Shown: piece by piece, positions 41,213 to 49,822 of the stretch
How the letters are laid out: every line of letters begins with the position of its first letter
How positions within the stretch are numbered: the stretch's first letter is position 1
Source of the DNA: a bacterium
Lineage (GTDB): Bacteria > Vulcanimicrobiota > Xenobia > Xenobiales > JADMJV01
NCBI GenBank assembly: GCA_018780265.1
Contig: JADMJV010000044.1
Location: forward strand, 1-52,161
Direction of reading: 5' to 3'
Length of the DNA: 52,161 nt
The notes under the pieces: generated by a model
Databases searched by the model: none
What the model was told of the DNA's origin: nothing
The model's input: the letters and a program-made list of their open reading frames with translations, nothing else
Translations under genes and position numbers: made by a program

Positions 41213-41979
41213 CGGAACTCGATCCCGTAGTAGCGCACCGGTTGGCCATCTTCGCGATAGACGGTGAAGACCTCACGCTCTTTGACCTTGGCCGAAGGAT
41301 GCTCGAGATGGAAACGCTTGCCGGCACGGGTCAAACGCACTTCGGAGCGCGCCAGCGCGTAAATATCCTGGCCAAATTGAGCCAGGCTGTTTTCTTTCTT
41401 CCATCCCGGTGCCGCCGCGAAGCGTTCGTAAATCTCATGAAAGGTGGCCACGGTGGCCCCGCCCCGGGCCAGATCCTGCCAGGCCTGATACAAACACTCG
41501 AGGAACTCCTGGGGCCCAGAAACTGATTTTTTGTCCCGCAAGCGCTTCAGCTCGGCGGCCACGGCGCGGGGGTGCAGCCGGGGCCAGGCATTCTTGCCAA
41601 TCTTCAGGCGCGAACTGCCCGGTTGACTGCGCACCAACACGGGCGAGGAAACCACCGTCTCTCCATCGACGATCGTCTTCACTCCAATGCTCTCGGCGGC
41701 CGCCTGCAAATCGTCACGCCAGCGACCGCTCTCCAAATAAGCTCGGGCATCAAAATTCCAAGAGACGGTGGCCTCCTGGGCTTTGCTCGACAGTTGGGGA
41801 ATCAACTCCTCGACCTTAACCTGAGCTCGCTGCCGCGCTCCCACATCGCCCTCGACGCAAGCCTTCTTCCAGGCACTGACAGTCTCGTTGAGCCGTTTAC
41901 ACACCGCCTTCAAGTCGTCGACTCGCGATTCGTGCGAACTCAGAGCTTCCTCGATTGATTCGAGCGCCAATTCCATCAT
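41209..41979 (-). CDS. First protein of the SNF2/DUF2791 operon, unknown
   Basis: 256 residues from ATG 41979; upstream residues in the same frame look non-coding. The N-terminal third is a coiled coil (LALESIEEALSSHESRVDDL, KAVCKRLNETVSAWKKACVE). The middle (NAWPRLHPRAVAAELKRLRD) and C-terminus (TFHEIYERFAAAPGW, FGQDIYALARSEVRLTRAGK, then FHLEHPSAKVKEREVFTVY) suggest a helical domain and a small beta domain. I do not recognise it. Its stop overlaps the start of the next gene. It may be the sensor or DNA-binding part of the module. Confidence 0.6.
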   Translation of the reverse strand: MMELALESIEEALSSHESRVDDLKAVCKRLNETVSAWKKACVEGDVGARQRAQVKVEELIPQLSSKAQEATVSWNFDARAYLESGRWRDDLQAAAESIGVKTIVDGETVVSSPVLVRSQPGSSRLKIGKNAWPRLHPRAVAAELKRLRDKKSVSGPQEFLECLYQAWQDLARGGATVATFHEIYERFAAAPGWKKENSLAQFGQDIYALARSEVRLTRAGKRFHLEHPSAKVKEREVFTVYREDGQPVRYYGIEFR

Positions 41980-42133
41980 CGATTGAGACTCCCATCTCCT
42001 GGATGGCGGGCGATTTCGCAAGAGCCTCCAGCATACCCTCCTGTTGGGCAATGGAGTTTACCGCTCGGTGAGGATGGTAGCGGCGACAAGGGGCTCGAAC
42101 GCTTCACCCTTCATGGCAGGGTCGCAAATCTCG

Positions 42134-42847
42134 CTATTGGTCTACGGACCCAAATTCCACCACCAGGCGGTCCACGGCCGGCAGGCATACTCCCGACTGC
42201 AAAAGCAAAAAGCCCTGGTCGTCCAGGCCAGCCACAATTCCTTGCCGCTCGTGCTCCGCCAACCAGTAGCGGACTGAGGTTCCGGCCGCTATCGACAAAG
42301 CGCGAACCTCGTCCAGGTAGCCCGCCAAACCTTGGGAGCGATGCACCTCCAGCAAGTCAGTCAGTTGTCCCATCAAGAACTCGGTAAAGTGGGGCAAGTC
42401 GGGGGGGTGCTCCGAGCAAAGCTGGAGTGACGTGGCCTGCTCGGGCAACTGGGCAGGGTCCACGCAGACATTGACCCCGATTCCCAGCACCAGGCCCAGG
42501 CACAGAGAACCGCGCCAGCGACAATCGCTAAGGGTTCCGGCAATCTTGGCCGGGCCCACCCAGCAATCGTTAGGCCATTTGAGCCAGGGCTTGGCCCCAA
42601 AATGCAACAGGCTGCGGGCCACCGCCAACCCGCCCAAGAGCGTGAAACCCGTGGGGTCGTCCAGCTGCAGTCGCCAACTGAGATACAGGCCCCCCGCTGG
42701 AGAAACCCACTGCCTGCCCCCGCCGCGACCGCGTCCGTGGGTCTGGCGAGCGGCCAGATAAAAGTCGCCTTCTGGAGCAGTCGGGGGTTGGGACGCCCAG
42801 GCCAAATCTTGGGTGGATTCACATTGGTCGACGCGAAAGATGCCCAT
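42134..42847 (-). CDS. birA: Biotin--[acetyl-CoA-carboxylase] ligase
   Basis: Attaches biotin to the biotin carboxyl carrier protein. 237 residues from ATG 42847 (MGIFRVDQCESTQDLA), 5 bp after the FAD-oxidoreductase stop. CESTQD (substrate loop), AARQTHGRGRGGGRQWVSPAGG (biotinyl-AMP loop GRGRxGRxW), LKWPNDCWVGPAKIAGTL and LGIGVNV are the family motifs. The C-terminal SH3-like domain (QGIVAGLDDQGFLLLQSG) is present. There is no N-terminal helix-turn-helix, so it is the monofunctional ligase and not a repressor. Confidence 0.92.
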   Translation of the reverse strand: MGIFRVDQCESTQDLAWASQPPTAPEGDFYLAARQTHGRGRGGGRQWVSPAGGLYLSWRLQLDDPTGFTLLGGLAVARSLLHFGAKPWLKWPNDCWVGPAKIAGTLSDCRWRGSLCLGLVLGIGVNVCVDPAQLPEQATSLQLCSEHPPDLPHFTEFLMGQLTDLLEVHRSQGLAGYLDEVRALSIAAGTSVRYWLAEHERQGIVAGLDDQGFLLLQSGVCLPAVDRLVVEFGSVDQ

Positions 42848-42852
42848 TTCCG

Positions 42853-44271
42853 TTAAAACGCCCTGAAGGCGGAAAGCGCCGCATGATAGCCGCACATGCC
42901 GTGAACCCCTCCCCCCGGTGGGGTGGAGGATGAGCACAGATAGACCCCTTTCAAAGGAGTCGAGTACGGGTTCCAGCGCAGGGTGGGGCGGGTGAACAGT
43001 TGGGTGAGCAGCAAGGCCCCTCCGGAAATATCACCGGCCTGATAGTTGGGATTGTATGCCTGCATTGCGGCCGGGCCCTTTACGGTGCGCTGCAACACCA
43101 CTTCTTGAAAGCCGGGGGCGAAACGCTCGATCTGGGCCTCGATGGCTTCCGTCATATCGATCTCGCAGCCCCGAGGCACGTGACAGTAGGCCCACAAAAC
43201 GTGTTGGCCTTGAGGCGCTCGACTGGGGTCAAAGAGACTGGGTTGGGAAACCAGCACGTAGGGGCGACTGGGGATACCGGCCCGCCAGACCTTGCTCTCG
43301 GCCACACACATCTCTTCGAGAGTGCCCCCCAGATGCACGGTGCCGGCTTTGGCAACCTCGGGATTGCGCCAGGGGACGGGTGCGCTCAAGGCATAGTCGA
43401 TCTTGAAGACCCCCGGCCCCCCCTGAAAGCGCTGCAACTGCTGACGATACAGCCAGGGAAGCCGATTTCCCGCCAACTTCAAAAACTGAGCCGGCGTGAT
43501 ATCCAGCAGCAACAGGCGACTGGACGGAATATCGCTCCACTGGCGCACCCAGTGGTTGCAGACTAACTTGCCACCTAACTGTTCAAGAATTTGCACCATG
43601 GCCTGGGGAATGGCTTGAGACCCGCCCCGCGGGAGGGGCCAACCAAAGCGATGCCCGGCAGCGCCCAGCACCAAAGCCACCGACATACTGGGCATCCATT
43701 CCAACGGGAGTGTGGCATGCGCGGCGATGCCAGCCAACATGGCGCGGGTGTTGGGGTTGCGAAACCAGGTACGGAGAAAAGCCTTGGCCGGCCACAGGGC
43801 GTGCATTCCAAACCAGGCCAAACTGAAAGGACGCCGCGGCAAGGACAGGGGGCCCAGCACTTCCCGGTCGATAAAGTCCCACTTCTGAGTTAAGGTTTGC
43901 ATCAATACAAAGTAGGCCGAAGCATCCCGCCCCAAAGCCTCGGCCGTGTGGGTTATGGAGCGATGCAAAAAAACCGCTTCGCCGCCGTCCAAGGGGTGGG
44001 CAACCGGGCGTTCGGGCTGAATCCACTCCACCCCGTGGCGCTCCAACTCCAGACTCTGAAAAAAGGGGCTGGCCAGGGCCATGGGGTGAATGGCCGAGCA
44101 CACGTCGTGGTGAAATCCCGGCAGGGTAAGCTGCTGGGTGCGCGTGCCACCGCCGGGGGTATCGGCCCCCTCCAGCACCAGCACCTTGAGCCCTTGCTTG
44201 GCCAGAGTGATGGCTGCCGCCAGCCCGTTAGGTCCCGATCCCACAATGATTGCGTCGTACTCGTATGCCAC
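42853..44271 (-). CDS. FAD-dependent oxidoreductase, phytoene dehydrogenase/PYROXD2-like
   Basis: 472 residues from a GTG at 44271 (VAYEYDAIIVGSGPNGL). The longer frame upstream would overlap the divergent dehydrogenase gene. Dinucleotide-binding motif IIVGSGPNGLAAAITLAKQG, then LVLEGADTPGGGTRTQQL (the CrtI-type GG-doublet), PRGGSQAIPQAMVQILEQLG, and the C-terminal FAD motif STPPGGGVHGMCGYHAA. This is the COG1233 group (carotenoid desaturase relatives), for which substrates are mostly unknown. It is probably in an operon with birA. Confidence 0.85.
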   Translation of the reverse strand: MAYEYDAIIVGSGPNGLAAAITLAKQGLKVLVLEGADTPGGGTRTQQLTLPGFHHDVCSAIHPMALASPFFQSLELERHGVEWIQPERPVAHPLDGGEAVFLHRSITHTAEALGRDASAYFVLMQTLTQKWDFIDREVLGPLSLPRRPFSLAWFGMHALWPAKAFLRTWFRNPNTRAMLAGIAAHATLPLEWMPSMSVALVLGAAGHRFGWPLPRGGSQAIPQAMVQILEQLGGKLVCNHWVRQWSDIPSSRLLLLDITPAQFLKLAGNRLPWLYRQQLQRFQGGPGVFKIDYALSAPVPWRNPEVAKAGTVHLGGTLEEMCVAESKVWRAGIPSRPYVLVSQPSLFDPSRAPQGQHVLWAYCHVPRGCEIDMTEAIEAQIERFAPGFQEVVLQRTVKGPAAMQAYNPNYQAGDISGGALLLTQLFTRPTLRWNPYSTPLKGVYLCSSSTPPGGGVHGMCGYHAALSAFRAF

Positions 44272-44332
44272 GGGGGCCCGCTTCGCCCCCCTCCCGAAGA
44301 GGACCCTCTGTCTGCGGGGCAAAAACGACGGA

Positions 44333-45325
44333 ATGAAAGCCTGGCAAATCTCACCCTTTGCAAACCTGAAATTGTCCCAAGTCGACTCACAGCCATTGCT
44401 GCCCAGGCAGGTGCGCCTGGCTGTCAAAGCCGTCTCCCTCAACTACCGCGACCACCTGATGATGCAAGGACTCTATAACCCCAAGCAGCCCTTACCGTTG
44501 GTGCCCTGCTCGGACGCCAGCGCCGAAATTGTTGAGATCGGTTCGGCCGTGCAGCGTTGGAAAATTGGCGACCGGGTCTGCCCCATCTTCAGTCAGGCCT
44601 GGATTGCCGGCCCACCCACCCGAGAACGTATCTCGGCCACGCTGGGCGGCCCCTTGCCGGGAATGCTGCAGCAACAACGAATTCTCGACGAGGACGGAAT
44701 GGTGGCCATTCCCAACTACCTTGACTGGGAAGAGGCGGCCACCCTGCCCTGCGCGGCCTTGACCGCCTGGAACGCCCTGGCCGGATTGGCCCCCGGATCG
44801 AAAGTGGTGGTTCAGGGCACCGGCGGCGTTTCGCTGTTTGCCCTACAACTGGCCAAAGCCAGCGGCTTAGAAGTGGCCATCACCTCCAGCAGTGACGAAA
44901 AGTTGGAGCGAGCGCTCTCCCTGGGCGCCGACTACCTGGTCAATTATCGACTTAGACCCGACTGGAGCAAAGCCATCCGCCACTGGTGCAAAGAAGGCGT
45001 GGACTGCGTGGTCGAAGTGGGGGGCGGCACTCTCGAACAGTCCTTGCGCTGCCTGCGACCGGGTGGACAGATCAGCATGATTGGAATTTTGGCCGGCTCC
45101 AGCGCGCCCCTCAATGTCTTGCCCATTTTAATGCAGCAACTCCGTGTTCAGGGCGTTCTGGTGGGCAATCGCGACGACTTTGAGGCTATGAATCGGCTGC
45201 TGGCGCTGCATCAGTTGCGACCGGTGCTGGATCAGCGGATTCCTTTTGAGCAGGCACCTCAGGCGTGGCTGCGGCTGGCCTCGGGTCAACATTTTGGCAA
45301 GGTGGTAGTGACGGGATTCTGGTGA
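44333..45325 (+). CDS. Zinc-independent MDR-family NAD(P)-dependent dehydrogenase
   Basis: 330 residues from ATG 44333 (MKAWQISPFANLKL). The medium-chain dehydrogenase fold: AVSLNYRDHLMMQGLY, VPCSDASAEIVEIGSAV, GDRVCPIFSQAW, then the Rossmann motif GSKVVVQGTGGVSLFALQLAKA and RPGGQISMIGIL. The Cys/His/Cys zinc ligands of classical alcohol dehydrogenases are absent, as in YogA/quinone-oxidoreductase-like members. It is divergent from the FAD oxidoreductase with a 61-bp gap. Its last 46 codons overlap the tail of the convergent NADH dehydrogenase gene. Confidence 0.88.
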   Translation: MKAWQISPFANLKLSQVDSQPLLPRQVRLAVKAVSLNYRDHLMMQGLYNPKQPLPLVPCSDASAEIVEIGSAVQRWKIGDRVCPIFSQAWIAGPPTRERISATLGGPLPGMLQQQRILDEDGMVAIPNYLDWEEAATLPCAALTAWNALAGLAPGSKVVVQGTGGVSLFALQLAKASGLEVAITSSSDEKLERALSLGADYLVNYRLRPDWSKAIRHWCKEGVDCVVEVGGGTLEQSLRCLRPGGQISMIGILAGSSAPLNVLPILMQQLRVQGVLVGNRDDFEAMNRLLALHQLRPVLDQRIPFEQAPQAWLRLASGQHFGKVVVTGFW

Positions 45326-46565
45326 TCAGGCGGGCGTTCCACTTCCAGGTAAAGTAGGCCCAAACCCAGCGGGTGATCACCAAAATCTGATTCTGCAAGT
45401 CCACCAGGTAGGCCACGTGGATGAAAAGCCAGGCAAACCAGGCCAGCAGCCCGGTAAATTTGAGCGGTCCGCTGATGGCCACGGCACTGGTGCGACCGAT
45501 GGTGGCCATGGTTCCCTTGTCAAAATACTCAAAGGGTCGGGTCGGTTTGCCCTGCAGTTGGGCCAAGATGTTCTTGGCCGTGCGTTGACCCTGCTGCATG
45601 GCCACCGGGGCCACGCCAGGCAAAGGTTTACCGCCATTGGTGTGGGGATGGCAATAACTGGCCATGTCGCCCAGGCAATAAACATTGTCCAGATCCTTGA
45701 CGCGACAATCGGGCTCCACCAACAGGCGTCCGGCCCGGTCCGTCTCCTTATGGAGCAGTTGTGCCAGCGGATTGCCGCCCACACCCGCCGCCCACACGAT
45801 ATTATCGGCCTCGATGACCCGTTTGTCGGTGGTCACCTTGCCGGCCTCCAGGTTGAGCACCCTCTCCCCCAGCAACACTTCCACGCCCATCTTGGTGAGT
45901 CGCTTACTGGTATAGGCCGCCAGGTCCTCGGGCATGTTGGGCAGCAAGCGCGGCCCGCCCTCGAGCAGGATGACCCGGGCCTGATGAGGCTGGATTTTGC
46001 GAAAGTCCCAACGCAGCACCGATCGAGTCAGTTCGGCCAGACCACCAGCCATCTCCACACCGGTTGGGCCCCCACCGATGACCACCATGGTCATCAGCTT
46101 CTCGCGCTCATGCGTGTCAGGAGTTCGTTCGGCGCCCTCCAGGGCAGTCAACACCCGCTGGCGGATCTCCAGAGCATCGCTGATGGTTTTCAGGCCCGGG
46201 GCCACAGCCTCCCAGTCGTTGTGACCAAAGTAGCTGGTCCGCCCACCGGCGGCCAGCACCAGCGTATCATAGGGCAGCGATTGGTGACCGTTGTCCAACT
46301 GAACAGTTCGAGCTTGGGTGTCGATGGCCGTAACCTCACCCATCCAGCAAACCACGTTCTTCTGACTGCGCATCACGTTGCGAATGGGCGAGGCGATTTC
46401 GGCGGGATTCAAGCCGCCCATGGCCACCTGGTAGAGCAGGGGTTGAAAAAGGTGATGATTGCTGCGGTCGACCAGAGTGATCTCCACATCCGCCCGACGT
46501 AATCCCTTGGCCACCGCCAATCCGGCGAAGCCGCCTCCGATGATAACCACTCGATGCTTACTCAT
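45186..46565 (-). CDS. Type II NADH:quinone oxidoreductase with antisense-derived tail
   Basis: A membrane-associated FAD flavoprotein that passes electrons from NADH to quinone without pumping. 459 residues from ATG 46565 (MSKHRVVIIGGGFAGL). First Rossmann motif GGGFAG, YDTLVLAAGGRTSYFG, the second NADH-binding motif MVVIGGGPTGVEMAGGLAEL, the quinone-site motif near GVAPVAMQQGQ, and a C-terminal amphipathic membrane helix region (LAWFAWLFIHVAYLVDLQNQ) ending FTWKWNARL. Normal NDH-2 proteins stop about here; this one continues 46 residues (Pro/Ala-rich), entirely antisense to the MDR gene. Confidence 0.93.
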   Translation of the reverse strand: MSKHRVVIIGGGFAGLAVAKGLRRADVEITLVDRSNHHLFQPLLYQVAMGGLNPAEIASPIRNVMRSQKNVVCWMGEVTAIDTQARTVQLDNGHQSLPYDTLVLAAGGRTSYFGHNDWEAVAPGLKTISDALEIRQRVLTALEGAERTPDTHEREKLMTMVVIGGGPTGVEMAGGLAELTRSVLRWDFRKIQPHQARVILLEGGPRLLPNMPEDLAAYTSKRLTKMGVEVLLGERVLNLEAGKVTTDKRVIEADNIVWAAGVGGNPLAQLLHKETDRAGRLLVEPDCRVKDLDNVYCLGDMASYCHPHTNGGKPLPGVAPVAMQQGQRTAKNILAQLQGKPTRPFEYFDKGTMATIGRTSAVAISGPLKFTGLLAWFAWLFIHVAYLVDLQNQILVITRWVWAYFTWKWNARLITRIPSLPPCQNVDPRPAAATPEVPAQKESADPAPVATDAAPAADS

Positions 46566-46616
46566 TAATCCTCCTGGGGGCAGGTGTGACCGGCGCAAAT
46601 CCGCGAAGGCCAAGCC

Positions 46617-47657
46617 ATGTCGAAGATACGATTGACCAGTCTGTCCAGTTGCGCAGGTTGAGCTTCTAAGGTCCGTCCCGAGGACCTGGAGCAGGTTCTG
46701 CTTCAACTGACCCCAACCCGTGATCCCCGCATATTGGGGAGTGGAAACCATTATGACGATGCAGTGGTGATTCGCCTCAACGAATCGACCACTCTGGTGC
46801 AAACGGTGGACTTCTTCACCCCCGTGGTGGACGACCCGTATTGGTATGGCCGCATCGCTGCGGCCAATTCCCTTTCCGACGTTTATGCCATGGGGGGCCG
46901 TCCCGTCAGCGCCATGAACATCGTCTGCTTTCCCACGCGCACGTTAGGACCCAACATATTGGCTCAAATTTTGCGAGGCGGCCAGGAAACTTTACGCCTG
47001 GCCGGAGCCGCACTGGCCGGAGGCCACACGGTCGAGGACCCCGAGCCCAAATTTGGCCTGGCCGTGACCGGGGTGGTCGACCCCGACAAAGTCACCTTTA
47101 AGGGAGGACTCAAGCCCGGCCTCCAGTTGTGGCTGACCAAACCCATCGGCAGCGGAATCATCACCACCGCCCACAAACGCGACATGATCAGCCTGGAAGA
47201 ACTGCAACCCGGCATCGAGTGGATGGCCCAACTCAACGACGTGCCGGGACAGCTCATGGTCGAACTTGGCTGCCCGGCCGCCACCGATATCACCGGCTAC
47301 GGACTGATGGGGCACGCCATGGAGATGGCTCGGGCCAGCGGAGTCCGCCTGCTCATCGAGGCCTCCCAGGTGCCCCTCTTGTCCAAAGTGGCCGAATTAC
47401 GCCAACAAGGCGCCTTCCCGGGGGGCAGTCAGGCCAATCGAGACTGGCTGGAAAAATCCGGCCAACTGCACTGGCACGAATCGGTGACCCAGCTTCAGCG
47501 CGACCTGCTGTGCGACGCCCAAACCTCGGGCGGAATCCTGCTGGGCCTGGAGCCACAGGCCGGTGCATTGTTTGCCGAACAGATGGCCGCGGCCGGCCGT
47601 CAGGCCTGGCTCATCGGCAGCGTAGTCGCGGGTGAAGCCGCCATGGAAGTAGGCTAG
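46617..47657 (+). CDS. selD: Selenide, water dikinase SelD, itself a selenoprotein (Sec15)
   Basis: Makes selenophosphate from selenide and ATP. A conventional reading starts only at TTG 46734 and lacks about 40 residues. Reading from ATG 46617 gives MSKIRLTSLSSCAG, then an in-frame TGA (46659-46661), then ASKVRPEDLEQVLLQL running straight into GSGNHYDDAVV in the same frame. The TGA sits where SelD has its catalytic Cys/Sec, three residues before the essential Lys (Lys18), so it encodes Sec15. A SECIS-like hairpin follows. The rest is canonical: DDAVVIRL, QTVDFFTPVVDDPY, AANSLSDVYAMGG, GGHTVEDPEPKFG, DITGYGLMGHAMEMA, CDAQTSGG. Total 346 residues, the usual length. It is divergent from the NADH dehydrogenase. 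Confidence 0.95.
46665..46690 (+). promoter_or_regulatory. Candidate bacterial SECIS element in selD
   Basis: Three nucleotides after the UGA codon an imperfect stem starts: UCU/GGA (one G-U), a bulged A, then a perfect AGGUCC/GGACCU stem closing a 7-nt loop GUCCCGA. The loop begins with G, as bacterial SECIS elements require for SelB binding. The loop begins 13 nt after the UGA, a little closer than the commonest spacing. Confidence 0.7.
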
Positions 47658-47663
47658 GACGTC

Positions 47664-47828
47664 TTAGCGGCCATGGGTGAGCTTCCACACCATACGCTGC
47701 AAGCGCTGCCACCATCCTTTTGGCTTGCGGACGGATGCCGGCTGCAGGGGCAAATAAGGGGAAGTTCGCTGCCAGACCGCATTGAAACGCTGGCTTTGAA
47801 GTTTCTCAATCCTGTCCATAGTCAACAT
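47664..47828 (-). CDS. Small basic protein, unknown
   Basis: 54 residues from ATG 47828, chosen because AAGGAG lies 7 nt upstream; the longer frame has no SD. Basic, Gln/Arg/Trp-rich (MDRIEKLQSQRFNAVWQRTS, KPKGWWQRLQRMVWKLTHGR) with an amphipathic C-terminal helix. It converges on selD with a 6-bp gap. No family is recognised. Confidence 0.5.
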   Translation of the reverse strand: MLTMDRIEKLQSQRFNAVWQRTSPYLPLQPASVRKPKGWWQRLQRMVWKLTHGR

Positions 47829-47939
47829 AGGGCTCTCCTTGTCTTGAATGGAATTCAGATCCATCTTGAAGAATTACCCTCACGGCTCCGCATAGGTTCC
47901 CGCAAAATCAAAAACGAGACTTAAGTCGGTGCCGATGGG

Positions 47940-48380
47940 TCAGGCCGCGGAGTTATTACGCCCTTCCAGTCGGTCCAGACGAGCCTTGACCTCTTCCATC
48001 TCTGGCTTCCAGTCATCCACGGCACCTTCAACGGCCACCAGCATCTGGCCAAAACGCTGTTCCTGCAGGCGCGTGCGCCCTTCCACCTGATTGAAGCGTT
48101 CCTCGACCTCACGGCTCATGTAAGCCATTCCGCGACCCAGTTCATCCATGCCTTTGGCCGTTTCGTCCATGCCTTTGGCCATCTCGTCCATGCGCCTGGC
48201 CGTCTCGTCCATGCGCTTGGCCGTCTCGTCCATGCGCCTGGCTGTCTCGTCCGCGCGTTTGGCCATCTCGTCCATTCGACTGCGAAAGGTAACTCCCATA
48301 TCCCTCATGGCCAGCGACACGAAGTCGAAGTCGCCCGCCATCTGGATGCGGAGCTTGTGAATTTCTTGTTTATAGTCCAT
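47940..48380 (-). CDS. Coiled-coil protein with seven-residue repeats
   Basis: 146 residues. After a helical N-terminus (QEIHKLRIQMAGDFDFVSLA) comes a run of seven-residue repeats of the type RMDETAK (residues about 35-84), then a coiled coil (SREVEERFNQVEGRTRLQEQR) and an acidic helical end. The strict heptad with Met at one core position predicts a long continuous coiled coil. It has no signal or membrane segment. Similar heptad proteins occur as tethers or structural filaments, but I assign no function. Confidence 0.6.
   Translation of the reverse strand: MDYKQEIHKLRIQMAGDFDFVSLAMRDMGVTFRSRMDEMAKRADETARRMDETAKRMDETARRMDEMAKGMDETAKGMDELGRGMAYMSREVEERFNQVEGRTRLQEQRFGQMLVAVEGAVDDWKPEMEEVKARLDRLEGRNNSAA
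48140..48280 (-). repeat. 21-bp coding repeats (RMDETAK units)
   Basis: Copies of a 21-bp unit (CGTCTCGTCCATGCGC... on the plus strand) occur about six to seven times in phase, with small changes (TTGGCC/CTGGCC). They encode the heptads of the coiled-coil protein and are similar enough to recombine. Confidence 0.8.
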
Positions 48381-48618
48381 GGCTTCCTCCTATCTTGTCT
48401 GGCCACTCTAAGGGATAGCTACCGGCAAATCATGAACTGGGTTTGGATAAATTTATTCGCCAGGTGAACTTCCCCCCCTGGCGTCTGGCGCGCCCATCCA
48501 AGGATGACGTAAAAATCAACAATCTGGCAACTCCGGCAATCTTCTGTTCATATCCCATGCTTTCCAAGTGCGCTCGAGCCGTGCCATCCTAACAGCAAAT
48601 CAAGAGAAGGACCGTGCC

Positions 48619-49638
48619 ATGTCAAAAATCAGCAATTCCGGTAACGGCGGTTCCAGCAACCGCACCTCCTCGACAGGCAGCACCAAGAAAGCCTCTTCAA
48701 CTCCGGCACCCAAGCCAAAAACCAAACCCAGTCCCTCCAAGCCGACCGGCGATGGGACCACTCTCTCGCGCGAAAAGGGGAAGGCCGGTGCCGTGCCTGA
48801 CTTCAGTCAAAGCTTTGGCGCCAAACCTCCCGCTACCATGAGGCAAGGCTCCAAAGGAGACAACGTCAAGCAATTACAGGAAATGCTCAACGCCAAGGGA
48901 GCCAAGCTTGACGTCGACGGCAAGTATGGTGCCAAGACGGAACAGGCCGTCAAAGAGTTTCAGAAACAGCAAAAGATCGAATCCGACGGCATTGCCGGCA
49001 AAGACACCATGGGCAAACTGCAGCCCCAGGAAGCTGCCAGCCCTGCCACCCAGCCCAAAGCCGATCCACTCGAGGCTAAGCCGGCCGCCGCAGACAAACC
49101 CACTGGCCCGGGCACGGGCAAGGCTTTGGACTTGCCTCCTGGCTACGAGAGTCTGGAGAAGCTTAGTAAATCTTTAGCCGACAAAGACCCTAGATTCTCC
49201 ACTCAAACACCCGAAGGCAGAAGTGCCACGGCCCTGGCCCTGGCTATCGGCGGCACCGAAATGTATGGCAAAGGCAGAACGGCCACCGATTTCTTCACCA
49301 GCAAAGGGGGCACAGGCAACAACATGCTCGGGTTTGGCCAATTTAATCAGAAGTATCATAGCGGCAAAACCAAAACGCCCGAAAAATACACTAAGTTCAT
49401 GGGCGACATTCTTACAGGAGACGCCAGAATGCCCAACAGCAAACCGGCCTCCAACCACGTCAAGGCTCTAACCGAAGCGGTTAAGTCAGGCCGCATCAAA
49501 GATGGCCAGGACCTGCGCAACTTCATGACCCAACGAGGCTTCGGCGGATCCAACTGGCAAGGCATCGACGACGGCTGGGGCCGAAACCCTGGCCTGGCCA
49601 ATTCGCTGGTCTCTTTCTTGCGCCAGGGAGCCAGCTAG
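48619..49638 (+). CDS. Peptidoglycan-binding-domain protein, possible lysozyme-like C-terminus
   Basis: 339 residues from ATG 48619 with SD-like GAAGGA. The N-terminus is a long Ser/Pro/Lys/Thr linker without a signal peptide. Residues about 75-135 are a PG_binding_1 domain (GSKGDNVKQLQEML, LDVDGKYGAKTEQAVKEFQK, SDGIAGKDTM). The C-terminal 150 residues (SATALALAIGGTEMYGKGRT, MLGFGQFNQKYH, NFMTQRGFGGSNWQGIDDG) have the look of a lysozyme/transglycosylase-like fold: a Glu helix followed by 'GxGQF'. The catalytic Glu would be that of GGTEMYG, which is an inference. Export without a signal peptide is odd. Confidence 0.65.
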   Translation: MSKISNSGNGGSSNRTSSTGSTKKASSTPAPKPKTKPSPSKPTGDGTTLSREKGKAGAVPDFSQSFGAKPPATMRQGSKGDNVKQLQEMLNAKGAKLDVDGKYGAKTEQAVKEFQKQQKIESDGIAGKDTMGKLQPQEAASPATQPKADPLEAKPAAADKPTGPGTGKALDLPPGYESLEKLSKSLADKDPRFSTQTPEGRSATALALAIGGTEMYGKGRTATDFFTSKGGTGNNMLGFGQFNQKYHSGKTKTPEKYTKFMGDILTGDARMPNSKPASNHVKALTEAVKSGRIKDGQDLRNFMTQRGFGGSNWQGIDDGWGRNPGLANSLVSFLRQGAS

Positions 49639-49822
49639 AGAGGAGGCCGTCTGGTTGATTCGCCCCTCACTGCGGTCCTCTCCGCAGGGTAGGGACACCT
49701 CCGAGAGTGCGCGAGCGAAGTGTCTCAAACTGGCCAGCAACAAACCGCTGTAACAATAGGGCTCGAACTGGAGAGGATCTGGAATCCCCGGAGCCAAGGT
49801 TCGGCAAAGGGGACTCGACAGC

